From positions 7,188,336 through 7,252,335 of the forward strand of contig NC_092690.1 in assembly GCF_964275005.1 (NCBI RefSeq): a stretch of DNA of 64,000 nt, read 5' to 3'. This document shows, in pieces, positions 28,501-34,075 of this stretch (position 1 is the first letter of the stretch; every line of letters begins with the position of its first letter). The DNA is from Diadema setosum (taxonomy: Eukaryota > Echinodermata > Echinoidea > Diadematoida > Diadematidae). The translations under genes were made by a program, and so were the position numbers. The notes beneath the pieces were generated by a model, which saw only the letters and a list, made by a program, of their open reading frames with translations, made no database searches and had not been told where the DNA came from.

Positions 28501-30802
28501 CTCATCTGTCAAGCATTGCTAAAGTACTGATATGTTTAACAAAAGACATTGGAAAGCATAACTTGCATGTTTCTGTGATATCAATGTGACTAACAAAAGA
28601 CACGGCGAAGGAATATTCAAGTTATGCTGAGTCGAGAGGAAAGTGCATTCCAATGTCTTTTGTTAAACATATCAGTACTTTAGCAATGATTGACAGATGA
28701 GGTCACAACAGGAATATTGGTTTGGAAGGATTTTTTGAGGACGTATCCAAGTAATCTGAAGAAAAATAGAAGAAAACTTGGTTAAAAATACGTAGAATGT
28801 TTCTAGATATTCGTTTTGCCGCAAACGTGATGTTGAGAGTATCATCAATCAACACAAATCATCATGCACTTGTATTCCAGAGAACCTTTAAACTTGGAGT
28901 TCTGAGTTGTCAAGTCGCCTGGATACTCAGTTTTCTGACAGAGTGGTATCACCAAATTGAATGCAAAGGGACCATGCATGCATGTCTCGCTAGAGTTTTC
29001 AGTCTGTTCCGCCGGGGGGGGGGGGGGTGGGGATCGGGCTAAATGAACAGGATGCTCCCTGGTTCCGTTCTACCAGCGGTATAAAGAAAGAGGACGTTCA
29101 TGACTGCTGTCAACTAGTTTATTTCAAATATAATATATGCGAATGATCTCACATTTGCTGTGTTGTGTGTAATCATACCGTTCCCTTTGATAAGAGGCAA
29201 AATACTCTGTACATCGGATAGGACATAAAATTGAAGTCCCATGTGTGAGAGAGTCACTACGCGTGCGTGTAAAAGATCCCGCTTCATTCATTTATCGCAA
29301 AGAGCAAGGTGTTTATCCCGGAGAAGTGGTCCTGTCTCACATCCAACTGGAACCCATGGAAGACCAGGTATTGCAGCTGAATATATGCTATCCAGGCATC
29401 TTCTCAGACGGAAATTGAGAAAAAAAAAACAAACAAACAAACAAACACTTGTAGAAACACGGTCGACTGGAATGGAATCATCCCTGTTATCATAGAGTAT
29501 AGGTTTTCTTTATCTTGGTTACTTCATCAGTGTTGCGACTGTCCAAGGATTCAAGCATTGGATCTCCGATCTAAAGTCAAGAGTCTTAACCACTCTGCAA
29601 CAGTCCCCCATAGGGTTTGTTTGTTTGTTTGTTTGTTTGGCTGGTTGGTTGGTTGGTTGTTTGTTTGTTTGTTTGTTTAGATCTAAGGTCACTCAACTAC
29701 AACAAAAAATGGTTGGTCGAAGACAAAGTGTAACTGAAATAAAAGAAAAAAATGCTGCACAAGGATATCTGCTTCTCCAAGCACAAACATGCTCTAGCAA
29801 CGGGACTTGTCCTCAGAGATGTTACGCTGAAATGCAGTAATGTTTAATAATGTTTGACACTTCTTGGAGTGTCTATACAAGCTGATCTCATAGAGAAATT
29901 GACTACAGCGGTTGTCTATTACCTATTGCGTACTGGTCAGTACTCCATTCTCGACCTGCTCAGGATCTAATCACTATGCACGAGGCCCATAGCGGAATAA
30001 TGCAGCGCCACAACATGCGGTCCAGTGGTCTCACCATTTAACCATCACATCATGAAAGTCTCAGAGCGCATCCCGAAAAAGAGATAGAGAGCGACAAGCT
30101 TTTTTTTTTTAAAGCAATGCTTACACATGCTACAAAAACGCACTCGCTTGCTGTAAACATCCCTCCGTCGAGTCCAATTGGTGTATAACACAAGGTATCC
30201 CAACAAAATACTGTAAATCAAAATGTCTTCGGAAATGACGCTAGTCACCCCAATAGCTTTTATTAAAATATGGGACCCGTCAGGTCAAAACAAGTCGGAT
30301 TCTTCGAATATTCATTTAACAAAATATTGTTAGTTCACTTTCTAAGCTTTAATTTGATGTATAATTCACTGCAAGACACGCTCTACATCCAGTGATATTT
30401 CAGATCGAATGTGGCAAACATGGAAATTATATGCGACATCCAATTACGTAGAAAATAGCTTCTAAAGTTTGCTCCCGGTTTCTCTTCTGTTTCGAGATTG
30501 ACCACCTTCCGGGGAGGAAAGTTTTCGTACATAAAGTCATTAGCAACGATACACCTGTATGTTCACTTGAATCATTATACTTATGAAAATATACACTACG
30601 CATCAAAATACGTAGGTATTATACTTTCTTCTTTTTTCAACAAATCACACCAGACAAACAAACAAAAAAGTCAACATCTCAGTAAGTGTCACATGTAGGT
30701 ATAATAAATGATAAAAAATGAATAAGTATGCAAACAATGAATTGTGATGATAATTAGATATGAGAAAGAGATAGACAGAACGAAAACGTGTCCACTCACC
30801 AT
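434..30802 (-). CDS. Gyc88E-like: Atypical soluble guanylate cyclase (H-NOX + HNOBA + cyclase), multi-exon gene model
   Basis: Converts GTP to cGMP in the cytosol under control of a haem-bound gas. I joined 14 exons by GT-AG sites with matching phases. The ORF is 728 codons with the 1626 stop, or 801 with an alternative last exon. Order: H-NOX (about 1-190), a linker (200-303), HNOBA/PAS from FPYHVVFD (315 on), signalling helix (about 452-495), and catalytic domain (505-675). The proximal haem histidine is H99, in NLDFLHSVY. The Y-x-S-x-R haem motif is Y129, S131, R133. Metal aspartates D515 and D559, guanine-specifying E555 and C625, and transition-state N632 and R636 are all present in one chain. 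It could therefore work as a homodimer, unlike vertebrate alpha/beta sGC, and resembles insect Gyc-88E. The exact subfamily needs a tree. The gas ligand (NO or O2) cannot be read from the sequence. Confidence 0.93.
661..1520. other. Intron or 3' flank, nothing recognised
   Basis: Lies between the two candidate last exons of the cyclase gene. The short ORFs on both strands have no recognisable protein features. Confidence 0.4.
1521..1526 (-). terminator. Polyadenylation signal AATAAA for the short guanylate cyclase form
   Basis: TTTATT on the plus strand is AATAAA on the minus strand, 100 bases past the 1626 stop. It supports exon 14 as a terminal exon in at least some transcripts. Confidence 0.5.
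1626..1851 (-). CDS. Guanylate cyclase exon 14 (end of catalytic domain and C-tail)
   Basis: Encodes [20 protein letters not shown], then [17 protein letters not shown] and a short acidic tail. KGKGxMxTY is the usual end of the cyclase fold. The tail holds a 33-base tandem duplication (period seen at 1645 and 1678) giving two DVEPS-containing repeats. A TAG stop lies at 1626-1628. A polyadenylation signal follows about 100 bases on. A possible donor (CCAG|GTAGTT at 1633) eight bases before the end of the stop would bypass it. Confidence 0.9.
2164..2318 (-). CDS. Guanylate cyclase exon 13 (catalytic domain, C625/N632/R636)
   Basis: Encodes [20 protein letters not shown], then [20 protein letters not shown]625 contacts the guanine base; N632 and R636 stabilise the transition state. 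The acceptor is a run of T followed by AAAG|ATCCGT, directly next to a (TA)n microsatellite. The donor is GTGGTGAA|GTGAGT. Confidence 0.95.
2321..2409. repeat. Poly(A)/(TA)n microsatellite touching a splice acceptor
   Basis: An A-run (2323-2336) is followed by (TA)n to 2409, with a short interruption. On the minus strand the T-run is the polypyrimidine tract of the exon 13 acceptor, and the (TA)n lies just upstream of it. Confidence 0.9.
2711..2788. repeat. 78-bp perfect hairpin, MITE-like
   Basis: Arms of about 31 bases beginning TATATGAAGAGC pair almost perfectly around a ~16-base loop. The outer end TATGAAGAG is shared with the 249-bp elements at 39384-39891. It lies in the intron between exons 12 and 13. 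Confidence 0.75.
3135..3281 (-). CDS. Guanylate cyclase exon 12 (catalytic domain, E555 and D559)
   Basis: Encodes [20 protein letters not shown] through [12 protein letters not shown]555 selects guanine (adenylyl cyclases have Lys) and D559 is the second metal ligand. The acceptor is GACCGCAG|GTTGAG and the donor ATACAG|GTAAAA. It is exactly 49 codons with phase 0 at both ends. Confidence 0.95.
3427..3440. promoter_or_regulatory. RFX X-box motif, copy 1
   Basis: GTTACCATGGCAAC is a perfect match to the X-box consensus GTNRCC-NN-RGYAAC bound by RFX factors. It is near-palindromic, so strand is not meaningful. Occupancy is not known. Confidence 0.5.
3590..3603. promoter_or_regulatory. RFX X-box motif, copy 2
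   Basis: Identical 14-mer to copy 1, 163 bases on. Identity of this core in units whose flanks have clearly diverged is the notable point. Confidence 0.5.
3751..3764. promoter_or_regulatory. RFX X-box motif, copy 3
   Basis: The third identical 14-mer, 161 bases after copy 2. Confidence 0.5.
3910..3923. promoter_or_regulatory. RFX X-box motif, copy 4
   Basis: The fourth identical 14-mer, 159 bases after copy 3. Its unit is the closest to copy 1 in flanking sequence. Confidence 0.5.
4048..4139. repeat. CCGACCGCC tandem array
   Basis: An array of CCGACCG and CCGCCCGA units at the right end of the X-box element. It stays open in all frames on both strands and so produces spurious Asp-Arg-Pro and Val-Gly-Arg-Ser ORFs. 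Confidence 0.9.
4864..5012 (-). CDS. Guanylate cyclase exon 11 (catalytic domain, first metal Asp)
   Basis: Encodes [20 protein letters not shown], then a stretch ending in YNIYK. D515 in MFSDIV is the first metal-binding aspartate. Typical vertebrate beta1 lacks this residue. The acceptor is CAACCAG|GTGAAT and the donor CTACAAG|GTACCT. Confidence 0.96.
5164..5202. repeat. (TA)n microsatellite
   Basis: Pure TA dinucleotide run in the intron between cyclase exons 10 and 11. Confidence 0.95.
5891..6047 (-). CDS. Guanylate cyclase exon 10 (signalling helix / coiled coil)
   Basis: Encodes [20 protein letters not shown], then [20 protein letters not shown]. This is the parallel coiled coil that links the sensor to the cyclase domain and contains the conserved LLxxMLPxxVA motif. 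The acceptor is ACACAG|GTGGAG and the donor GGCCG|GTAAAA. Confidence 0.96.
6625..6788 (-). CDS. Guanylate cyclase exon 9 (end of HNOBA)
   Basis: Encodes [20 protein letters not shown] and a stretch ending in [16 protein letters not shown]. It closely follows the GQMIYLPE...FLCSP...HDATRDL pattern of sGC subunits. The acceptor is TTTTAAG|GACAAA and the donor GCCGAG|GTACAC. Confidence 0.95.
7497..7686 (-). CDS. Guanylate cyclase exon 8 (HNOBA/PAS)
   Basis: Encodes [20 protein letters not shown] through [11 protein letters not shown]. It is the central HNOBA sheet and ends at the conserved L-R/K-G-Q-M junction completed by exon 9. The acceptor is CTCTGCAG|CTGCAA and the donor CTGCGAG|GTATTC. 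Confidence 0.94.
7765..8215. other. Intron segment rich in homopolymer runs
   Basis: Holds several poly(A), poly(T), poly(C) and GGTTT runs. They keep frames open by chance (ORFs of 128-138 codons), but no domain is recognisable. It lies between cyclase exon 8 and the Penelope-like element. Confidence 0.5.
8244..8703 (+). repeat. Left inverted terminal repeat of the Penelope-like element
   Basis: Matches the reverse complement of 10240-10704 along its whole length, from GATATGCTGATAT to TTATGGCAGAC, with scattered differences and a variable TA/C tract. It is therefore a recent but not perfect duplicate. Confidence 0.9.
8720..9313 (-). pseudogene. Penelope-like thumb region and GIY-YIG endonuclease
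   Basis: 197 open codons, starting with [19 protein letters not shown] and ending with a GIY-YIG-like [20 protein letters not shown]. The usual C-terminal histidine/asparagine part is short and ends at a stop beside the left repeat. The endonuclease is probably truncated. Confidence 0.85.
9186..9970 (-). pseudogene. Penelope-like reverse transcriptase core
   Basis: Open from the conserved [11 protein letters not shown] block through [20 protein letters not shown] to [14 protein letters not shown] (the catalytic YVDD, near 9459-9477) and [12 protein letters not shown] second frameshift near 9300 separates it from the thumb/endonuclease part. Confidence 0.88.
9932..10399 (-). pseudogene. Penelope-like ORF, N-terminal part (frameshifted)
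   Basis: 155 open codons. The stretch [20 protein letters not shown] is the conserved N-terminal block of Penelope reverse transcriptases. The frame breaks near 9970-9985, just where the PRLYxxxKIH motif should lead into the catalytic domain. The rest continues in another frame. Confidence 0.85.
10240..10704 (-). repeat. Right inverted terminal repeat (5' end) of the Penelope-like element
   Basis: The partner of 8244-8703. Read on the minus strand it contains the leader and about the first 50 codons of the element. A poly(C) tract at 10365-10377 and (TA)n at 10622-10653 differ in length from the left copy. Confidence 0.9.
11019..11109 (-). CDS. Guanylate cyclase exon 7 (start of HNOBA/PAS)
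   Basis: Encodes [20 protein letters not shown] and [10 protein letters not shown]. The FPYHVVFD block matches the FPFHIxFD signature that opens the HNOBA domain. The acceptor is TTCTCTAG|AATTC and the donor ATCAAA|GTAAGT. Its downstream intron holds the Penelope-like element. Confidence 0.93.
11874..12184 (-). CDS. Guanylate cyclase exon 6 (long linker between H-NOX and HNOBA)
   Basis: Encodes about 103 residues of low-complexity, Ser/Pro/Arg-rich sequence ([20 protein letters not shown] at its start, FRPVVPDK at its end) with no recognisable domain. The acceptor is GCTATAAAG|GAATGG and the donor CTGACAA|GTAAGT. Two reading frames are open near the 3' end. This one is chosen because its phase (two trailing bases) is the only one that fits exon 7, giving VVPDKILLDG. 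The exact acceptor is the least certain splice site in the gene. Confidence 0.75.
12386..12472. repeat. Short palindromic repeat, TTGAGGAC family, copy 1
   Basis: About 87 bases with inverted ends AACCTTTTGAGGAC and GTCTTCAACGGGTT, and an internal CATACTCGGGAT. A second copy lies at 37229-37325. It sits in the intron between cyclase exons 5 and 6. Confidence 0.6.
12824..12996 (-). CDS. Guanylate cyclase exon 5 (end of H-NOX)
   Basis: Encodes [20 protein letters not shown] and a beta-rich stretch ending in SNGYISDE. This is the last helix and sheet of H-NOX. The acceptor is CGCCAG|GTATCG and the donor GATGAG|GTAGAG, ending in phase 0. Confidence 0.93.
13396..13647 (-). CDS. Guanylate cyclase exon 4 (haem-binding core of H-NOX)
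   Basis: Encodes the core of the haem pocket. [17 protein letters not shown] carries the proximal histidine (H99) and MILHYYSNR the Y-x-S-x-R motif that holds the haem propionates. The acceptor is CATCAG|ATGAGG and the donor TTGG|GTGAGTG. Its 252 bases keep the frame open, with two leading and one trailing split-codon bases. Confidence 0.95.
14169..14880 (-). mobile_element. CR1-type LINE 3' fragment
   Basis: The minus-strand ORF at 14523-14876 ([20 protein letters not shown] to [14 protein letters not shown]) is the C-terminal region found after the reverse transcriptase in CR1/Jockey-group LINEs. It is followed by an untranslated 3' part and an ATACC-type tail near 14169-14190. It is 5'-truncated, as usual for such insertions, and lies between cyclase exons 3 and 4. 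Confidence 0.8.
15279..15373 (-). CDS. Guanylate cyclase exon 3 (H-NOX)
   Basis: Encodes [20 protein letters not shown] and the following helix [10 protein letters not shown]. This is the second part of the H-NOX fold. The acceptor is CTTTAG|ACAG and the donor CTTG|GTAAGA. Phase 1 at the end joins to AT of exon 4 to give aspartate. Confidence 0.92.
15718..16242. mobile_element. 525-bp MITE with CACTGCAAAAAT ends and many GGTGT/ACACC motifs
   Basis: Starts CACTGCAAAAATTCG and ends CGATTTTTGCAGTG. The interior carries more than a dozen GGTGT or ACACC pentamers in both orientations and no ORF. A clear target duplication is not evident. It lies in the intron between cyclase exons 2 and 3. Confidence 0.75.
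17192..17265 (-). CDS. Guanylate cyclase exon 2 (H-NOX N-terminus)
   Basis: Encodes [20 protein letters not shown] and a few more residues, the first helix of the H-NOX domain. The acceptor is TTTGCAG|TATGG and the donor ATACG|GTAAAT. It enters in phase 0 and leaves with two bases, which pair with the single leading base of the next exon to give an arginine codon. Confidence 0.92.
18660..19045. repeat. Tandem repeat, about three units of 123-126 bp
   Basis: The phrase ATATGATAATAGC recurs at about 18678, 18801 and 18927. Each unit continues through a TTTCTTTTTTTCC tract and TTTTCTAGNCAGAGNTGAAAATTTG. Units differ by about 10-15 per cent by eye. Confidence 0.85.
19060..19440. repeat. Partial copies of two foldback families
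   Basis: 19085-19132 matches one end of the 33474-33798 foldback (GTCCATGG..., ending near CGAATTC on the other strand). 19135-19440 matches the TTAA foldback seen intact at 54849-55235 (AAAGAGCATATAATTCC, TTTTCATCAAATAAAC, CTGTACCAATACT). Confidence 0.65.
19486..19540. repeat. (GA)n microsatellite
   Basis: A GA run with one short interruption (GTAGG). Confidence 0.95.
21208..21345. repeat. TATCCTC/TATCTTTC minisatellite
   Basis: Pyrimidine-rich array of TATCCTC heptamers alternating with CTATCTTTCTATC blocks. The higher-order unit of about 36 bases repeats three times. Confidence 0.9.
22932..23492. mobile_element. Foldback MITE with TTAA target site (AGGGAACGCAAACC family)
   Basis: Bounded by TTAA on both sides, with long inverted arms (about 22932-23105 and 23313-23492). 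The arms run from AAAGGGAACGCAAACC through AGACTACTAGAGGTTATGACG. There is no ORF. The TTAA duplication is the piggyBac-type signature. Confidence 0.85.
25975..26262 (+). mobile_element. Non-LTR retroelement 3' end with (GAATT)n tail
   Basis: Ends TTTGTAATTTGAAATAGAAA and then TAAACGAATTG, followed by about 14 GAATT pentamers. A short tandem tail is typical of CR1-group LINEs and their SINEs. No coding part is preserved. Confidence 0.55.
26346..26742 (+). mobile_element. Non-LTR retroelement 3' end with (AATC)n tail
   Basis: Ends with GTGAAATAAAGTCAATCACT followed by CAATCAAT tetramers to 26740. The preceding 300 bases have no ORF. This is inferred from the tail type and from the break it makes in the surrounding foldback element. 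Confidence 0.5.
27091..27149. repeat. (GAATT)n array
   Basis: About 12 pentamers, the same unit as at 26189-26262. Confidence 0.9.
27483..27960. mobile_element. Foldback element built from 16-mer TTCGGAATAACGAACC iterons
   Basis: Four units read CGTTATTCCGAAGGTT (27609-27675). They are followed by about eight in the opposite orientation (27709-27876), so the two halves can pair. The array sits inside a second, ~30-base direct repeat, GTCGAACTCGTGGGC, found four times before and twice after it. There is no coding capacity. Confidence 0.8.
28293..28891. mobile_element. Foldback MITE with TTAA target site (AGGTTCTCTG family)
   Basis: TTAAAGGTTCTCTG at the left and CAGAGAACCTTTAA at the right. 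The arms pair over most of the ~600 bases, including the TCTTCAGATTACT, TGACCTCATCTGTCAA and AAGACATTGGAA blocks. Diverged relatives lie at 44343-44760 and 60930-61110. Confidence 0.85.
29610..29680. repeat. (TTTG)n / (GGTT)n microsatellite
   Basis: Two TTTG tracts separated by a GGTT tract. The ORF across it is an artefact. Confidence 0.9.
30800..30802 (-). CDS. Guanylate cyclase coding exon 1: start codon only
   Basis: Read on the minus strand, the sequence is ...TTCCATTATG|GTGAGTGG, a consensus donor directly after ATG. The next exon begins with TAT GGT ATC. The join gives M-Y-G-I, the invariant MYG start of soluble guanylate cyclases. The ATG has A at -3. Other ATG|GT sites exist in intron 1 (near 21416 and 30032), but this has the best donor and the most promoter-like upstream sequence. 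Confidence 0.6.
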
Positions 30803-31080
30803 AATGGAAAATGACACAAGAAACCGAAAGCGCCTGACAAATAGTTAGCAGCACATAAAAAATGTCACCATCCGACGGTGTTTGCATTGATGCTCGGAGT
30901 AAAACTGCAGTTGAATGTTTTCCGTTGCGTAGTCCACCCGAGCTGCCCTCAGTCTTTCCCCGACAAGCGTCGATCGCGGATTTAATCGAGGATGGAATGT
31001 TCGATCAATCCTACGTTGCCAGTCATGCCTTACTGCACGCTACATCAGATCGAAGGAAAGCTGATTGAAAGCATAGGGCC
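30803..31080 (-). promoter_or_regulatory. Probable 5' UTR and promoter region of the guanylate cyclase gene
   Basis: This stretch lies directly upstream of the proposed start codon and is richer in G+C and CpG than its surroundings (for example around 30955-30985). That would fit a promoter or 5' leader. It contains short upstream ATGs, so small upstream ORFs are possible. No TATA box is obvious on the minus strand. A plus-strand ORF of 68 codons here has no recognisable product and is probably chance. Confidence 0.35.
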
Positions 31081-32071
31081 TATAGCTGCGCTCATGCTGA
31101 TGGAGATGGGGGCCGCTTGCCCTTTTTAATATCATTTTATCTTCTCAGTATTCCTTCTTTTTTTTTTCGTCTTTTAGCGAGGAAAAAAAAAGTTGTGCTG
31201 TTGATTACCATTTTCGATCGGAAACGGCGAATTGAAAAAGGTGTCTTTTGCGCAAGCTCAGTTAAGATTTCTGAGAATGTTATTGATATCTTTCTGTTGA
31301 AAGGAATATAGCAATTGTCTAGTGCCGATTGAAACGTTAGTAACAAAGAATTTCTTAGTCCTTATTATTTTCTTAATACATTAAGTTCCCTTAAAAATCA
31401 TTCTATTTCAAACATTCACAATGTGGTTTCGTTAACCGTGCTTTTTCGACTGTTTAGTATCAAAACGGCAACCATTACGAATTAAGATAAATTATGCATC
31501 AAAATAGCCACTACTTTAACCCTGGCTTTGGAAATAATTGTGTGATTATATATTCATATCTTTCATTTCAAACTGACTTCAAAATTGTATTGTCTGGCGC
31601 TTGTTCGAGAGAAACTTTTGAAGAAGCAATAAACACTATATTTTTCAAATTTATTCAAAGTGTTCGAATTCATTCATACATCCTGTTCCTGCCTAAACTG
31701 ATGTGTATAGCGTCATTAAAGCATTTAACAATTTAGTCCAGTGGGTGCAAAGCAGTAAATATTGATATCTTTAGCGTGCATTATAATTTTGCAACTCGAA
31801 CATACTTGCTCTGAAGCTGTTAACTCATGCTTAAATTGTGTTCAATGTATATTACTCATTACTCCGTAATATGGTCTGTTATGTTTAAAACATCTATTTC
31901 ATTTCGTATAAACAGACAATAAAGCTGAAGAAGACCGAAGGTCGAAAGCTTCTTCCAGCTGGCATCTTGCAACATCTTCTGTTATCCATTGTCTCCATCA
32001 TAATTCCTGCTATGATGACAGAGGCGTACATTGTACGGTACGAGTGTCAGCATCATAGATATATAAATATG

Positions 32072-32134
<63 letters not shown>

Positions 32135-32431
32135 ATAAAGCCTTAAAAGCCCTTGAAAAAGACTAGTCACTCAGTCGAAAGCTCGGGAGAATAAAAGGCT
32201 ATAGTGAACATTACTGCAACATCTGCGAGTCATTCCTCCGTCATACATAATACATAAAGATAATGCAGCACCCACAACGTACGAGGCCAAACCCGCTTCA
32301 CCTTATACACACATATATATACATATATATATATATAATTCAATATCAATCTATCAATCTATCCATATGTCTTTATCTGTCTCTTTCCCTATCTCCAAGC
32401 CATGGTGATTGATAAAAACCATTGTACTTAC
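31081..32431. other. Intergenic stretch upstream of the guanylate cyclase
   Basis: Contains a (TA)n microsatellite at 32062-32131 and a hairpin CTGAAGA...GAAA motif at 31925-31947. No gene is recognised. Confidence 0.5.
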
Positions 32432-32558
32432 TCCGTCCGGGTAGCCTGGTGTTAGCCTGCTCCAGGATCGATGACAACGTCTTGGTATAGGTAAACGCTA
32501 CCACCGCTTTGGGGATTGGGTTCTGATTGAAGGCATCTACGAGCCCGGCCCTGCATTC
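32432..32558 (-). CDS. Orphan exon-like segment, unknown protein
   Basis: A 127-base open stretch with good borders: acceptor CTAACCAG|GAATGC and donor CGGA|GTAAGT. It encodes 42 residues starting ECRAGLVDAFNQNPIPKAVV and ending LEQANTRLPGR. The base composition is coding-like compared with its surroundings. I do not recognise the family and find no neighbouring exon that joins it. It enters in phase 0 and leaves in phase 1. It may be a lone exon of an upstream minus-strand gene or a stranded remnant. Confidence 0.45.
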
Positions 32559-33473
32559 CTGGTTAGACACAGACAAATAGAGGGCATGTCAAAAAAAAAA
32601 AAAAAAAAAATCTTGTATGAAAGGGGTTTGTCACTTGACTTCCGTCACACTATTTTTTTTTTAAATCCAAATTGCTACAATTTATCCATTTGCTTTCGGA
32701 GGAAATTAGATCACAAACTAGAGCGGGTCAATTGTTGGTTCTCAATGTATAGATAATCAGAACCTTTTAAAAAGGAAATATAAAACTACATTGTATTTCT
32801 GCTATTCAGAACTATCCACACTTATCACCCCACACCTGCGTCAAACGTACATGTAGTTGGAAAATCAATTTGAGACCTACTCCTTAACCTTAATGACGAC
32901 GTCACTGTTTTTCATGTTTTGAAGAGTCTTTAAAGGAACTTACTCTTCAGTTTGTTCGAGTAATTCATCTGAGAACGTATGAAATAGCCATAGGCCAATA
33001 TCCATGATGATGAGTGGCATCTTTGGGAATCTCGAGTGTTTCTTCAAGATCTACTCAATGGGTGTATCATCTGCACGAATATTTACAATTACAAAACACT
33101 TCCTTTTATTATTTATGTGGGTTTATTTTAGTCTAATGCGGACATGTCCTGCGAAATACTGTCCTAAAGAAAAAAATGTGACTAATAAAAACAGTCTTCG
33201 AAAGAATCTTAATGGAGCCACTTTAGAAGTCGAGATTCCCCCTGTGGGCTCCTGTCTTATTTTGACAGTATATAAAGCACTATATTTGCCCTTGTTTAGT
33301 TTTTTTAAGCCCTGTTGTTGCCGAGAGGACGACGAGCGAGTGGTGTTGAAGTGTTGTAAACAGACCAGAGGAGACGGAGGCATACTCGTATACGAATGCT
33401 GCTACTGCAACAAATGTGAGTTTCTCGGGGGCGTGATGAGGAAGATGATAGGTTCAGGATAGAGACTCATAGA

Positions 33474-33798
33474 GGCCCGAATTCACGAAGCTGGTACATG
33501 AAACCATGGTTTAAACCATGGACAATAACCATGGAGCGCCAAGTGTCGCATGGAATATTTCGTTACGAAATCAGGCATTTCGTGGATGAAATGATTATTT
33601 TGTAACGAAATGACAACATTTTGTAACAAAAATGAACATTTCGTCCACGAAATGATAATTTCGTTAACGAAACGGTCATTTTGTCGACGAAATGACCAAT
33701 TTCGTAACGAAATATGTCATGCGACACTTGGCGCTCTATACAAATTGTCCATGGTTTAAACCATGGTTTCATTTGTACCACTTTCGTGAATACGGGCC
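33474..33798. mobile_element. Foldback element with palindromic TTTCGT..ACGAAA array
   Basis: Ends GGCCCGAATTCACGAAG and CTTTCGTGAATACGGGCC are inverted. The next blocks AAACCATGGTTTAAACCATG and its partner, and CGCCAAGTGTCGCATG and its partner, also pair. The centre (33555-33712) is a run of about eight short palindromes of the form TTTCGTNNACGAAATGA. No ORF is real here. Confidence 0.85.
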
Positions 33799-34001
33799 AT
33801 AGAAGCAAATGATAAATTGTGACAGACAGACAGACAGACTGACATGAATGGAGAGAAAGACAAAGAGGGCAGAGGGCGTTGACCCCCCTCCCCCCCCCCC
33901 ACCTTTTCTCTTTCCCCTTCATAGTTTGTCATGCCTCTTGACCCAGTTTTTGGACTGTGACTACCACACTTTCAACCTGTCCCATGGGGTTGATGATGAT
34001 T

Positions 34002-34009
34002 ATGATGAA

Positions 34010-34073
<64 letters not shown>
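34002..34073. repeat. (GAT)n trinucleotide repeat
   Basis: About 23 GAT units. It explains the poly-Asp and poly-Ser ORFs on the two strands. Confidence 0.95.

Positions 34074-34075
<2 letters not shown>

Larger units (their letters stand above)
17266..30799 (-). other. Intron 1 of the guanylate cyclase (13.5 kb), repeat-filled
   Basis: Lies between the ATG exon and exon 2. Apart from the repeats listed separately, I see no coding exon in either direction. Stretches 19550-21190, 21350-22930, 23493-25780 and 28900-30799 contain only short ORFs without recognisable features. Confidence 0.55.

Noticed and set aside
30862..31068. 68-codon plus ORF opposite the cyclase 5' end
   Set aside because: It lies in CpG-richer DNA, where open frames are expected. 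There is no family resemblance, and the region is better explained as promoter or 5' UTR of the minus gene.
33004..33462. 152-codon plus ORF preceded by a TATATAAA at about 33270, with an ATG close to a GTGAGT donor at 33415
   Set aside because: It could be a promoter and first exon, but no downstream plus-strand exon was found and the cysteine-rich translation matches nothing I know.
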